Shown: in pieces, positions 54,249 to 64,000 of the stretch | Layout: each line of letters starts with the position of its first letter | Numbering within the stretch: the stretch's first letter is position 1 | NCBI GenBank assembly: GCA_013407085.1 | Contig: JACCGJ010002824.1 | Span: 22,201 to 86,200 of the forward strand | Length of the DNA: 64,000 nt | Direction: 5' to 3' | Source: Atriophallophorus winterbourni | Lineage: Eukaryota > Platyhelminthes > Trematoda > Plagiorchiida > Microphallidae | The notes under the pieces: model-generated | The model's database searches: none | What the model was told of the DNA's origin: nothing | What the model saw: only the letters and a program-made list of their open reading frames with translations | Translations under genes and position numbers: made by a program

Positions 54249-55265
54249 TTGAAAGCATTATATTGCCAAATATCGGGCAGGGTTCGAGCGTACGGTCAAT
54301 TGTCTTCCTCGTTCAATATCTCCAGCGGGGTGCGGCAGGGTTGCCTTATCTCGCCATTCCTTTTTAATTTAGCGATCAACGATGTCCTGAGAAAAGATTT
54401 AGTTGGTCTGGTGGCCGCAGGTTTGGAACTTCTGCCGGGCGAGAGAGCTATCGATCTAGAGTATGCGGATGACATCGCACTTCTGGGAGATGATCCTCAT
54501 ATAATGCAACAAGCCCTGGACCGCCTGGCACTTGAAGCTTCAAGGTATGGCATGTGCTTTGCGCCTAATAAGTGTAAAACTCTTACCCAGGATTGGAGCA
54601 GCTCTCTTCCAAACTTAACTGTGTGCGATGTCAATCTTGAATTGGTCGACAGCTTTGTTTATCTTGGCAGTTGTATCTCCGCTGGAGGTTGTGTCGAGGA
54701 CGAGATCTCACATCGTGTTCGCAAAGCGGGTGCAGCGTTTGCTAACCTTCGCCACCTGTGGCGCCGACGCGATGTTTCATACTAAAGGCCGAGTGTACAA
54801 CGCAGTGGTGCGTGCTACACTCCTTTATGGCTGCGAAACCTGGTCTATCCGAGCGGAAGATGTCCGTCGGCTTTCTGTTTTTGCCTGCGTAGAATTGCTC
54901 GCATTCGGTGGTAGCATCGTGTTACAAATATAGATGTCTGCAAGCGGGTGTTAGGACCAGGTGGCCACGAACTGAGAGAAATTCTGATGCTCGCTCCCTT
55001 GCGATGGTTGTGACATGTTTTAATAATGCCTACTCACCGTTTACCGTACCGCGCCTTATTCGCAGAGCCCGGCAGAAGCTGAGAGAAACGATCGGGAAGC
55101 CAGTCCATGACGTGGCCCAATGGAATGAAGAAACTCCCCGTAGCGCTAGGCTCAGTTGGGCGTATTCGTTTGCCTGGGTGGGGTCCAAAAGCTCCACCTA
55201 ATAGTTGGCTGGAAACCTTACGCAATATGGCTGCAAACCGAAGTCGGTGGCGCCAGTGTATTTTT
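54249..55265 (+). pseudogene. RTE-type LINE reverse transcriptase, 5'-truncated
   Basis: It starts inside the RT with SSGVRQGCLISPFLFNLAIND and carries the catalytic block as EYADDIALLG (about 54460-54490). DSFVYLGSCISAGG, RVRKAGAAFANLRHLWRRRD, RVYNAVVRATLLYGCETWSI and, near the end, NSWLETLRNMAANRSRW (about 55200-55250) complete the usual C-terminal order. Frames shift near 54780, 54890 and again after 55000. It differs from the RTE-type piece at 18850-20085. The RT half before VRQGC is missing. Confidence 0.85.
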
Positions 55266-55484
55266 TTATGTGTGTCATAATTTTTATCCGGTATTATTTT
55301 ATATATAAAAAACCCACAAAACACAACAAAATCGCATTCAGTGAAACTACAAAAACAAGCTGCTTTTGCTTGCATTTGCTTTTGCATATTCCGCTTGCCT
55401 GCTTTCCCTTTTCCACGCGCTTGCTTATCTGCTTTTCCTGCTTTATATTGCTTGGCACGTTGTCTGGCTCCAGACTTGTGCTTC

Positions 55485-55516
<32 letters not shown>
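55485..55516. repeat. ATG microsatellite
   Basis: About ten ATG units, about 220 bp beyond the RTE relic. It may derive from that element's 3' tail. Confidence 0.85.
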
Positions 55517-56100
55517 AGAGAATAAGATGTTCGATTTCATGAAGAATTAGCCGTAATCTGATGACAAATTCTATGCCAACTATCGATGAAGCATCGAATC
55601 TAAACCGAAATCATACTTTTTTATCAAAAAGCAATTATGTGCTTTAGAATGTGATATTAAATTTGTCGTTATTTATAAGGATGTTCAAACAATCGTAGAA
55701 AATTTCGTAACACATTTATTTATCGAAATAGGGTTTTGAAATTTAAAGCGTAACGGCAATTTAAGGATTATTTAAAATGTGTGAATTGACTGCCAATATT
55801 TATGAGAAAATCAAGACTACAATTGAACCTTGATCTGGTTTCCAAACCGCAATTCGAGGGAATGATATCCGCTCTGTTCGGAGTAGAGTGTGAATAAAGG
55901 AACACACTTCAACCATATAAAGCATTATCTATCTATGCTAGAATATTATCGCGTGTATGATAGTTTCTCGGAGCTTCCTTCATACTTCACTAATTTGCGC
56001 CTGGGGTTAGAACCTGTCATTACATAAATTTCCAGATCACCTGGTACTTTTCTAATCATGTGACGCTAAAGAAATAGGTCGCATTTGCCTGGAGAATTAG
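55517..56100. other. Unassigned sequence
   Basis: No gene or repeat was recognised. The last exon of the transporter was looked for here without success. Confidence 0.3.
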
Positions 56101-57990
56101 CTATTGTGTGTGTTGTGCCCAGAAAACGTAGCTTCCAACTGCCACGTTTTGTCTGGAACGCCGGAGGTTAAGGTCAAGGCCGTCCGACCACGTCTGAGAT
56201 TCCCAACCCTGTTGTTCAAATGGTGTTCGCCGAGCTTGTGTAGTTGTTGTAGGACGTTTCGTCAACAAGCTAGATGACATAATCAGCAGAACTTCTTTCG
56301 AAGTGATTTGAAATTGGTATTCATTGATTTTTATAAGGTCCGTCTGTCCGTCCACCATCACTCCCGTTGGTTGGTGGAATTCATGTGTTGCATTCTTGTC
56401 CATCGAGTTTTCATTGGTCCGTAGGTTGTAGCCAATTGAAGGTGCTGGTTGATTGATGTCGTTGTTGAGTGCCACGCCTCGATGAATTCTCGTGCTCATC
56501 AGTTGTTTTCTTTGGCTAAAATCTTCGCGTTGTCCCAATTGAATTGGTGTCCGAATTGATCAACATGTATTGAATTCAATGACCTTGGGTCGTGCATTCG
56601 TACAGCTAACCGGTGTTCGTGTAGTCTTGTGCTTAGCTTGCGGTCGGTTTGTCCGATGTAGTTCTTCTCGCAATCTCTGCACGTAATTTTGTAGACAATA
56701 TTCGATTGTTCTTCTTTTGCAACTTTGCCTTTTACATTGTTGAATTGATTGCGTAATGTTGAAACGGGTTTGTGCGCGACATCTGTTTCAAATGGCCGAA
56801 GGACCCGGGCTGCGATTTCTGATATATTCTGCACATACGGAAGAGCGCGTCTAACTCAGTTTTCTTCATCGTGTCTTTGTTGGGTACGGTTGAACTTGTT
56901 GCGTAGTACGAAATTTATTGGGTATCCATTCTTCTGGAACACTTTGAACAGGTATTCATCTTCTTGTCTTCTCAGTTCGGCGTGCTGTAATGTGTTGCTG
57001 CTCTTTTGAATAGGGTTCTAGCGCAGCTGCGTTTATGGCTGGTAGGAAGTTTGCTGTGAAAGTTCAAGATTTGATCCGTGTGCGTATTCTTCCTGTAAAC
57101 ACTGGTCTCCAAATTTCCTTCGCTTGTTCGTTTCACTTGAACGTCCCGGAATGCCAGACAGCTGTCAACTTCAGTTTCTCGGGCAAATTGGATCCCCCTG
57201 AATACGCAGTTTAGTAGTCGATGCGATTCATCCAGTTCCGTTCTTTTTATGATCACAAATGTGTCGTCCACATAGCGGATCGATAACTTTGGCCGTATTA
57301 TTGGTAGAGCGATCCGTTCCAAACGTTACATGATTGTTTCGGCAATTAGGCTGGATATTGGTGATCCTATTGGTGTTCCTCGAATCTGCTCGTAGATTTT
57401 ACCATTGAACTTGAAGTGTGTCGAAGGCACAGCTCGATCAACTCCATCAAACTATCTCGTGGTAAACGATTTCCGCTTTGTTAAGTTCCTTTTTCGTGGA
57501 GCAACACTGATACGATTTGCTTTGCGAGTGTTTGATCGATTGATGTGAATAACGCCGTTACGTCGAAGGAAACCATTATTTCATCTTCATCGATCTTCAC
57601 ATTCTTCAATTTCGGGAGAAATTGTTCTGCAGAGTTGATGGCGTGTTCCGAATCTGTCACCAGGTATAACAGTCTTCTTCGCAATTCTTTCGATAACTTG
57701 TAATTCGGCTCTCCTGGTAAGGAAACGATCGGGCGTAATGGAATATCCTCTTTGTGTATTTTGGGTAATCCGTAGAATCTCGGTATAGTTGAATCTTCTG
57801 GCTTCCCAACCCTAAAATTGCAAGAGCTGTGCTTCAGATAGTCCTTCGGATTAGGTGTTCGTTAACCTATCTATTGAACTCCGAATGAAGACGTTGTGAG
57901 TAGTACCCAATAAATGCTGACAGAACGTTTTGGCGTTGTGCTTGGTTAAATTATGATTAGGAAATGATGGATTTCTGTAATAATATTGCA
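56101..57990 (-). pseudogene. Penelope-like element, RT + GIY-YIG endonuclease
   Basis: Minus strand. It begins near 57960 with decayed sequence, then PRFYGLPKIHKEDIPLRPIV (about 57730-57790), RRRLLYLVTDSEHAINSAEQ and SFDVTALFTSI for palm motif A (57481-57684). The catalytic YVDD is in IRYVDDTFVIIKRTEL (57240-57290), followed by FRDVQVKRTSEGNLETSVYR and HTDQILNFHSKLPTSHKRS. The C-terminal GIY-YIG endonuclease follows: NIVYKITCRDCEKNYIGQTD and TRLHEHRLAVRMHD (56590-56700). This RT plus GIY-YIG order is specific for Penelope-like elements. Frames break at 57480, 57330, 56970 and 56540. Confidence 0.9.
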
Positions 57991-58330
57991 CCGTATTGGA
58001 TACAATGTTTCCCGAACTGGAATACTTTACTGCAAAGAAAAACGTGCTAAAACTAAGTTAACCATAAGCTCTTTAGCGTATATTTACAAAAGAAATATGC
58101 CAAACGAATTGATAAGCAACTGGTTATGTATCAATCTGTTAGCTTAGCAAAAATGAATGCGTAACATAGTACGAAACCGTTACTAGGTGATGGCAAATTT
58201 CACATTATAATAACCTAATCAATCTATTATCGGACCGATTTCCACGCAAAGCAGTATATCTGTGGCCACATAAAGCAATCTTATTAACCCTTGTATTCTA
58301 TCCTAGTTTTGACCGTCCGCATATTCTGCC
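57991..58330. other. Unassigned sequence
   Basis: Probably the 5' part of the Penelope-like element or unique spacer; nothing specific is seen. Confidence 0.3.
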
Positions 58331-58490
58331 TGTTGTCTTAAATGATCCGAGAGGACAAGGTCTGCGCTTGTATGATTCAAGATACGTGGATCCTGATCGT
58401 ACCGTCCCTATCTGATGAGTGCAAACTTCACGAAACAGGTCATGCGGTGTGTGTGATGGAAATGCATGCAAATGGTGATTTTCGCTCACG
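58331..58490 (+). repeat. Hammerhead-type repeat, partial unit
   Basis: + orientation: ggatcctgatcgtaccg, ribozyme core, then gatggaaatgcatgcaaatg. It is broken off after about 58475. The orientation is opposite to the nearby Penelope-like element, so it is not that element's own terminal repeat in sense. Confidence 0.7.
58403..58449 (+). ncRNA. Hammerhead ribozyme motif with compensated stem I
   Basis: Stem I 5' strand CCCTAT, core CTGATGA, stem II GTG-CAAACTT-CAC, GAAA, CAGG, TC, stem I 3' strand ATGCGG. The base pair next to the core is T-A here instead of the C-G of the 48 kb copy: both sides changed together. Stem III is weakened to one pair. Confidence 0.7.
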
Positions 58491-59499
58491 GAGGACATTA
58501 AATCCAAAGTGATTGGTCAAGCCTCACACTAGAGGAAGAATCGGCTCAACATATTTCAATATTTTTGTCTCAAATAAGTTGCTTTTTTCGGATTATTTCT
58601 CGAGATCGCGCTGTTCCAGGAGGGGCAAAACAAACGTTATCAGATGTATGATAAAGAAACCTGAACGAAGAGCAGGGAAATGAATACGTCGGGTCATTCC
58701 AGTTTAACAAGTGGCAGATGGCAAACATCTGGCGTTTTATCAACACATTCGGGTTATCGATTAAACAATCATCAGAGTACCACCTGCGTTTCACAGCCAC
58801 TTGAACATTGCGTCCCTAATCATCCCTGAAGTCAACATGTAGAACGCTAATCGCGTTTACCCACGAATCCCACAACACAAGAGAAACCCGATTGGTCAAA
58901 CGCGTTTATTACTTACAAGACAAATAACAAAACAGAAGCATCTCTTTCATCGAAGTAAACCAAGTCACCACAACACTGCAATGATGCATGCCTGTCCCGG
59001 TTGTCACTTCGATCTGATTTGTCAATCCATTTCGTGCTAACTCACACCACGCCGGACTCTTTTGGCCGACACTAACAAATTGCATATCGTTCGATAGTGC
59101 CTGACATTGTCCATTGTCGCGCCAACCGCTATTATGCGATCCCCGAAATTATTACGGGTTCGCGACTTTCGTCATCGGATTTTTCGGTGCTTCTTGCTCG
59201 TGTGTTGTGCTGGAGGGTAGTGCTTTGCATATTATCTAAAACCTCGTGATTAGCGCTCATCGATATTGCAGTTTGAACCTTCACAATATGGGAGAAGAAT
59301 TCACTTACCGTGCCAGGTTAAGTTCGTTTGTTCGGTCACGATTCAATATGAATATTTCTGTGGTTATTCCCCTCAAGGCTTAAACACGAGTTGTTCTCAA
59401 CCCACCTCATACAGCGGTTTTGTTTTTAAGGAGAAAAAGGCTGCCACTTTGGAATAAAACAAATGGACATACTTGAAAAAGATATCCCTAGCTGCACGC
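58491..59499. other. Unassigned sequence
   Basis: No conserved coding block was recognised; frames at 58570-58800 and 59266-59457 look like chance. Confidence 0.3.
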
Positions 59500-59690
59500 T
59501 TTTCCATTACATACACACACGTGCTATTTACACTCATCATTCAGTGATGGTATGATACATTTACGCTTACTTTGAACCGGTGGCGACGCTTTATAATACG
59601 CATGAACTTTTGAGTAAATGTCTGTAAGATTGGTACAGCCAACCTGTTCGGTCACATGAGCACACAATGCACATGTGGATGTACCGGAAT
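59500..59690 (-). repeat. Hammerhead-type repeat, decayed unit
   Basis: Minus strand: TGATGAGTGTAAATAGCACG (59521-59540) keeps most of the core and stem II; the GAAAC part is deleted. The later landmark ttggtacagccaacctgttc matches ttggtacgaccgacctgttc at 48055. Confidence 0.5.
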
Positions 59691-60955
59691 TCAAAATCAC
59701 AACTCTACATCAACATGGATCCCAATCGTTCAAGGTTTCATCCCAAGACAAAGCAGTTATGATGACTTTGACTTGCGCGAATGTCGTCAAACAGCGGATA
59801 AAGGGGTAAATCAACAGTCTGCTGCTCGGTATGACAGCGATTATGCGTTGTTGTGTACTCGGTAAGTTCATGTGTGTGGATGGATCGACAATGGTCGACC
59901 GCACTCGTAAATAACAAATTCATCCTACGGGCTTATGTCGAATATTTGTCAATGAATGTCAATCAATCGTGACCTTGCCTGTCCATCAGCACTCTTAGCA
60001 CCTGTCTGTTAAAGGTCACTACGAGAACGGTTAAAAAGTCGATACTTAATTTAGCTTCCTGGCACCTTTGGCTTGTGACAGGAGCAAAACAACTGCCATA
60101 AACGATTGTATCAAATATGGCCCTGCCTAATGACAATAACTCAGTCCGTTTTCAAATCCGCGTCGTAGTTGCTTATCCATTTATTGTCAATAATCGTTTT
60201 ACAAATGTGTATGGTGGAAGAACAATAAGTTATGATAATTTCAGTTACATACCATAACTTTTTTCAACACTCACCTGGTTGTACCTGCTTTTTTCTGAAC
60301 GCCAGCTTTCTGTGTGTTGGTCTGGATAAAAGATCGGAACATTTCGCCCAAATGTAATCTATGCCATTGGTGTTCAACAAGATGCAGACATCTACGCGGT
60401 TGAAGTACTACTTTCCAACCGAGTGACATTTCCGGACTGTTGTTAAACAAATAATTCATATGCCTGCTTGAATAAACAGTTTTATTAAACGCTATAAAAC
60501 GTTTCTTTATCTAATGGGATATTGGTTTATGCCTTAATTTAAACCCTGCTTCTGATGCAGATAACTCCGGACCATATCTCTCCCGGATAAAGCCAAACAG
60601 CTTTATTGTAGTAGAATTATTTTAGACTATTAAAGGGCAATCATTTGATATAATTCATAAACCGTACAGGTTTCTGATTTTTTAGACCAAATGAGGTTCT
60701 TTCAATAGGCAAAAGTTAAATAACATTGCTCACTTATTGTGATCTGTGGAAATCTATAGCTTTTGGTGAAAGGATTCATCGGAATATGCACTGAAAACAA
60801 AATGAAACAGCACGTTTTTCACGTTTATCCCAGCAAAGCGGCATCAACGAGGCTCAGATTGAACACCGCATTGCAAACACTGTTGAATTCGTTTAAAATA
60901 TGTTATGATTACGTGAGTGGCCACTTTTGTTTTTTGTTCAGTGCGTGAGTGTTCA
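59691..60955. other. Unassigned sequence upstream of the last LINE
   Basis: No gene was recognised. The part after about 60760 may be the 5' region of the LINE. Confidence 0.3.
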
Positions 60956-61038
60956 TTAGTTGATATGCAATATTTAATGTATAGTAGCGAGTTTACGATT
61001 CCAATAACATAAAACTGTGGATTATAGTATACAAGTAG

Positions 61039-61206
61039 TATGGCAGATGCTGTCCGATCCGAACTAAAACTATGCAGAAAAAGATTACCTGATAACTTGA
61101 GATTGTGCAATCCCAGAGTCGTTGATGCTGTCAAATTGCAGCGTTCCATTCCAACATTCTCCGAGACTGACACAAAGTCGCCAGCGAAAATATCTCAACT
61201 TGTTTA
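61039..61206 (+). CDS. Short ORF before CR1-type ORF2
   Basis: A 55-codon frame from ATG 61039 to TAA near 61204, starting MADAVRSELKLCRKRLPDN. It is basic at first, with no zinc finger. It overlaps the start of ORF2 in another frame, as the end of a LINE ORF1 would. It may be an ORF1 remnant; no homology is recognised. Confidence 0.35.
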
Positions 61207-64000
61207 AAAAACGACAAAAGTCCAACGTCGACAGCGTCGGACCAATAAATACTGTTACTGCCTCGTTGTTACATGCTAAAAGCTCAATAAAGTTTCTCTA
61301 TACGAATGCCCAAAGTTTGTTTAATAAATTGGCTGAACTAACCGAGCTGTGCAAACGATACTCACCAGACCTCGTCGCTGTGACTGAAACCTGGTTTCAA
61401 CCTTGTATGAATGAAAGCAAACTGTCGATCCCAAACATGATACTATTACGGAACGATCGTCCACGAAAAGGTGGTGGTGTGGCTTTATACTTTCACGAAC
61501 GTCTTCAGTGCATGAAGATTCACGATCCCAACCTCGAATCAGAAGACACCCTCTGGTGTAGCCTTACACAGGAGTCACAGGACGACTGCATCATTGGTAT
61601 AATATATCGCCCTCCATCTTCGACGGATGCTCAAAACGACAGGGTATTAAAGGCTCTACAATATGCCGGAGAGATGCGAAGCTCCCAATTACTGGTCATG
61701 GGAGATTTCAACCTTCGTCATCTTTTTAACAGATCAGATCACCCTCTACACACACCTGATCATAAATTCCGTGAGCTGATCGATATGATTCCACTGCATA
61801 ACCATGTGTCCGACTTTACTCACAGAAAAGGATCAGAGTTACCGTCCGTTTTGGATCTAATCCTTACTTCCGAGACAACAGCAGTTGAAGGTGTTGACTA
61901 CATTGCCCATCTCGGTCGAAGTGATCATCTTGTGTTAGGTTTTGAATATGTATGCAGCGCTAGACGAGTATGTGAGTCCGCAAAACTATTCAGAATGATC
62001 GACTACGTGAGTTTACGTGACGCGCTTGGGTTAGTAAATTGGCGAGGGCTTGATTATCACAACACGGAAACACATTGCACCACACTTACAAAAAGTCTTC
62101 AATCGAGCATATATCAAAATTCGCGATTTGTTGATGAACGACGGGTAAGCGACTTTCGCTTTAAACTTCGTAGTCGCACGAAAAAATGGATCGGGCAAAG
62201 GAACTCTGCTTGGTTTGAACACAGAAATACCAAGACTGATGCGTCATGGCAACAATTTTGCGGAATTCGCAACAAAGTAAACACTCTCATCAAAGAAGAC
62301 AAGCAAAATTACCATCGCTTTCTATCTTTGAAAATGGAAGGAAATCCTAAATTGCTTTATCGGATTGTCAATGCTCGGTCGAGCGTGAAACCAGGGGTGT
62401 TTCCTGTTCTTACTGACGATGGATTAACAGTCTCTGCAAAGGATACAGCTGATGCTCTCGCTCAATTTTATGCTGAGGTATTTAGTCCATTGACTGAAGA
62501 ATTACCGCCATCAACAGTGACGCAACAGCTGACTGAGATCGAGATAAATCCAGTGATTATACAACGACATTTGTGTCGAATGAACCCTAAGAAATCCCCT
62601 GGAGCGGATGGAATCACTCCGACTATACTAAAATCATGCGAACATCAGCTGTGTGAACCTTTGTGTGAATTGTTTAAACATTCTCTAATTGAAGGAGTGG
62701 TGCCAACAGAGTGGAAAACAGGGGTAATTTCACCTATCTACAAAGGCGGTAGACGTTCAGATCCGGCAAACTACCGTCCTGTCACCCTACTTCCTGTGAT
62801 ATCCAAAGTTCGAGAGCGGATAGTGACAGAAAATATAGTTCATCACCTGGAATCACAAAATATGCTATCTGCAGCACAGCATGGTTTTCGTAAATCTCGC
62901 TCATGCTTGACAAATTTGTTGACGGTTTTAAATGACTGGACCCAAGCGGTTGACGAAGGAGCTAGCATCCACGCTTGTTATCTGGATATGTCTAAAGCTT
63001 TTGACCGAGTTGATCACTTTCGATTAATACAAACGCTGAAGCAGATGGGTATCAGCGGACAGCTACTCGTATGGCTTGAAAGTTACCTCAGTGGGCGCAA
63101 GGCGATCGTTCGAATCAACGGGGTACAATCACAGGCTATTGATGCCTCTAGTGGCGTCCCGCAAGGTTCAGTCCTCGGGCCAGTACTTTTCTTGGCTTAC
63201 ATAAACGACCTACCAGAGACGCTCGCGTGCAAGGTGATTCTTTTTGCTGATGACATTAAACTTTGGACGCGGATAAAAATAACTGCGGACTGTGTACAGC
63301 TGCAACGTGATCTAGATGCACTACATGAATGGTCGGTACGGTATAATTTACCATTCAATTTCCAAAAATGCAAGGTGTTGCAAATTGGTAAGCCATTCCA
63401 ATACCAATATCACTTTGGGCAGACTATTTTGAGCTGGACAGAATCGGAAAGGGATCTTGGAGTCTGGGTATGCGGCAGCCTGAAGAACAGCCTGCATTGT
63501 GAGGTCATCTACAAGCGTGCTTCCAAGCTTCTAGGTATGCTGCGACGGATTTTCAGAACCTTCTCGCCTGGAACGTTGCCCACCATCATGAAAGCATATA
63601 TATTTCCAACCATGGAGCATGCATCACAAGCTTGGACTCCGTGGTTAAAAAAAGATATACTGTTGCTTGACAAAATATACCATCGCGCAACCAAACTCGT
63701 AAGAGGTTTCCGGAATCTAACGTACGAGGAACGATTGCAAAAACTGAGGCTCCCCACTCCCCTTCAAAGAAGCCTTCAGAGCGATGTGATACTGACATAC
63801 AAGATATTAAATACCCCACATCATCCCTTAAAACATTTATTCGAATACCGTGAGTCACGACATACACGCAGCCACTTCAAATTTCCCACTCCCGTATCAG
63901 CTGTCGCCGAGATTTTTTTATTGTGTACGTGTCTGTTTCCGTTGGAATGCCCTCCCCGAAACTCTTGTCATCTCTACCAGCGTCTAAACGTTCATTCGAA
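61125..64000 (+). CDS. CR1-type LINE ORF2 (endonuclease + reverse transcriptase), near intact, runs off the window
   Basis: This is an open frame of about 958 codons with no stop to the window edge. The endonuclease spans residues ~55-260: FLYTNAQSLFNKLAEL, DLVAVTETWF (catalytic Glu), RKGGGVALYF, IIGIIYRPPSS, LLVMGDFNLRH and LGRSDHLVLGF (catalytic Asp-His). The RT spans ~480-730: KKSPGADGITPTIL, NYRPVTLLPVISKV, AQHGFRKSRSCLTNLL, CYLDMSKAFDRVDH, SSGVPQGSVLGPVLFLAYIN and the catalytic LFADDIKLW (about 63240-63265). The C-terminal domain contains YIFPTMEHASQAWTPWLKKD. Near 63905, in a run of seven T, the expected VRVCFRWNALPETLV block lies in another frame and is followed by a TAA, so the last ~30 residues are shifted. 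The first in-frame ATG at 61125 is the chosen start. Confidence 0.88.
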   Translation, partial: MLSNCSVPFQHSPRLTQSRQRKYLNLFKKRQKSNVDSVGPINTVTASLLHAKSSIKFLYTNAQSLFNKLAELTELCKRYSPDLVAVTETWFQPCMNESKLSIPNMILLRNDRPRKGGGVALYFHERLQCMKIHDPNLESEDTLWCSLTQESQDDCIIGIIYRPPSSTDAQNDRVLKALQYAGEMRSSQLLVMGDFNLRHLFNRSDHPLHTPDHKFRELIDMIPLHNHVSDFTHRKGSELPSVLDLILTSETTAVEGVDYIAHLGRSDHLVLGFEYVCSARRVCESAKLFRMIDYVSLRDALGLVNWRGLDYHNTETHCTTLTKSLQSSIYQNSRFVDERRVSDFRFKLRSRTKKWIGQRNSAWFEHRNTKTDASWQQFCGIRNKVNTLIKEDKQNYHRFLSLKMEGNPKLLYRIVNARSSVKPGVFPVLTDDGLTVSAKDTADALAQFYAEVFSPLTEELPPSTVTQQLTEIEINPVIIQRHLCRMNPKKSPGADGITPTILKSCEHQLCEPLCELFKHSLIEGVVPTEWKTGVISPIYKGGRRSDPANYRPVTLLPVISKVRERIVTENIVHHLESQNMLSAAQHGFRKSRSCLTNLLTVLNDWTQAVDEGASIHACYLDMSKAFDRVDHFRLIQTLKQMGISGQLLVWLESYLSGRKAIVRINGVQSQAIDASSGVPQGSVLGPVLFLAYINDLPETLACKVILFADDIKLWTRIKITADCVQLQRDLDALHEWSVRYNLPFNFQKCKVLQIGKPFQYQYHFGQTILSWTESERDLGVWVCGSLKNSLHCEVIYKRASKLLGMLRRIFRTFSPGTLPTIMKAYIFPTMEHASQAWTPWLKKDILLLDKIYHRATKLVRGFRNLTYEERLQKLRLPTPLQRSLQSDVILTYKILNTPHHPLKHLFEYRESRHTRSHFKFPTPVSAVAEIFLLCTCLFPLECPPRNSCHLYQRLNVHS

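Noticed and set aside
55034..55540. 168-codon minus-strand frame
   Set aside because: It runs antisense through the RTE relic and translates the ATG microsatellite as an Ile run.
56101..58490. Hammerhead repeat at 58.4 kb as the terminal repeat of the Penelope-like element
   Set aside because: The ribozyme is on the + strand and the element on the - strand, and no second copy lies at the other end near 56.1 kb. Proximity alone is not enough.
1..64000. CRISPR arrays, rRNA, bacterial operons or integrated phage
   Set aside because: No regularly spaced direct repeats with unique spacers, no rRNA core motifs, and no prokaryotic gene layout were seen; the spliced gene and LINE content show eukaryotic chromosomal DNA.

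Overview
The window looks like intron-rich, A+T-rich, repeat-dense chromosomal DNA of a flatworm, most likely a digenean trematode (schistosome or fluke type). The grounds are the mixture of CR1/Jockey-type and RTE-type LINEs, Gypsy and BEL/Pao LTR elements and a Penelope-like element, small hammerhead-ribozyme repeats like those known from schistosomes, and a spliced host gene with one 29-bp intron followed by kilobase introns. The species assignment is inference. There are no operons and no bacterial or phage features.

Layout. 1-8.1 kb: decayed LINEs, namely a 5'-truncated CR1-type copy (-), a CR1-type relic (-) and a long degenerate copy of a family called LINE-A here (+). 8.1-15.1 kb: a second LINE-A copy (+) whose 3' UTR carries a complete Gypsy element with two 225-bp LTRs (10642-14721, coding strand -). 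15.1-18.5 kb: two short LINE-A derivatives (-) in a palindromic arrangement. Two of the three LINE-A 3' UTRs here contain an antisense U6 snRNA sequence. 18.5-25.2 kb: a further LINE-A copy interrupted by an RTE-type fragment (-) and an L2/CR1-like LINE-B (+). 25.8-28.0 kb: an internally deleted CR1-type element with a PHD-like zinc-finger ORF1. 28.9-33.4 kb: a BEL/Pao element with LTRs that lacks most of pol.

34.2-53.6 kb holds the only clear host gene. It encodes a major facilitator superfamily transporter of the oxalate:formate antiporter / monocarboxylate transporter type, on the + strand, with eleven exons seen. Transmembrane helices 1 to about 11 can be read. At least one internal exon (40.1-47.0 kb) and the last exon are missing or not found. 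Its introns host a CR1-type LINE with a nested insertion, an RTE tail with a perfect target-site duplication, an unrecognised antisense reading frame, and most of the hammerhead repeats.

53.8-64 kb: a long GATA microsatellite, an RTE-type reverse transcriptase relic, a Penelope-like element with GIY-YIG endonuclease (-), two further hammerhead-repeat copies, and a nearly intact CR1-type ORF2 (endonuclease plus reverse transcriptase) that runs off the right edge.

The most interesting material is non-coding: a family of about 234-241-bp units carrying type I hammerhead ribozyme cores, and the U6 snRNA captured in a LINE 3' UTR, where both the captured and uncaptured forms lie within 3 kb of each other.
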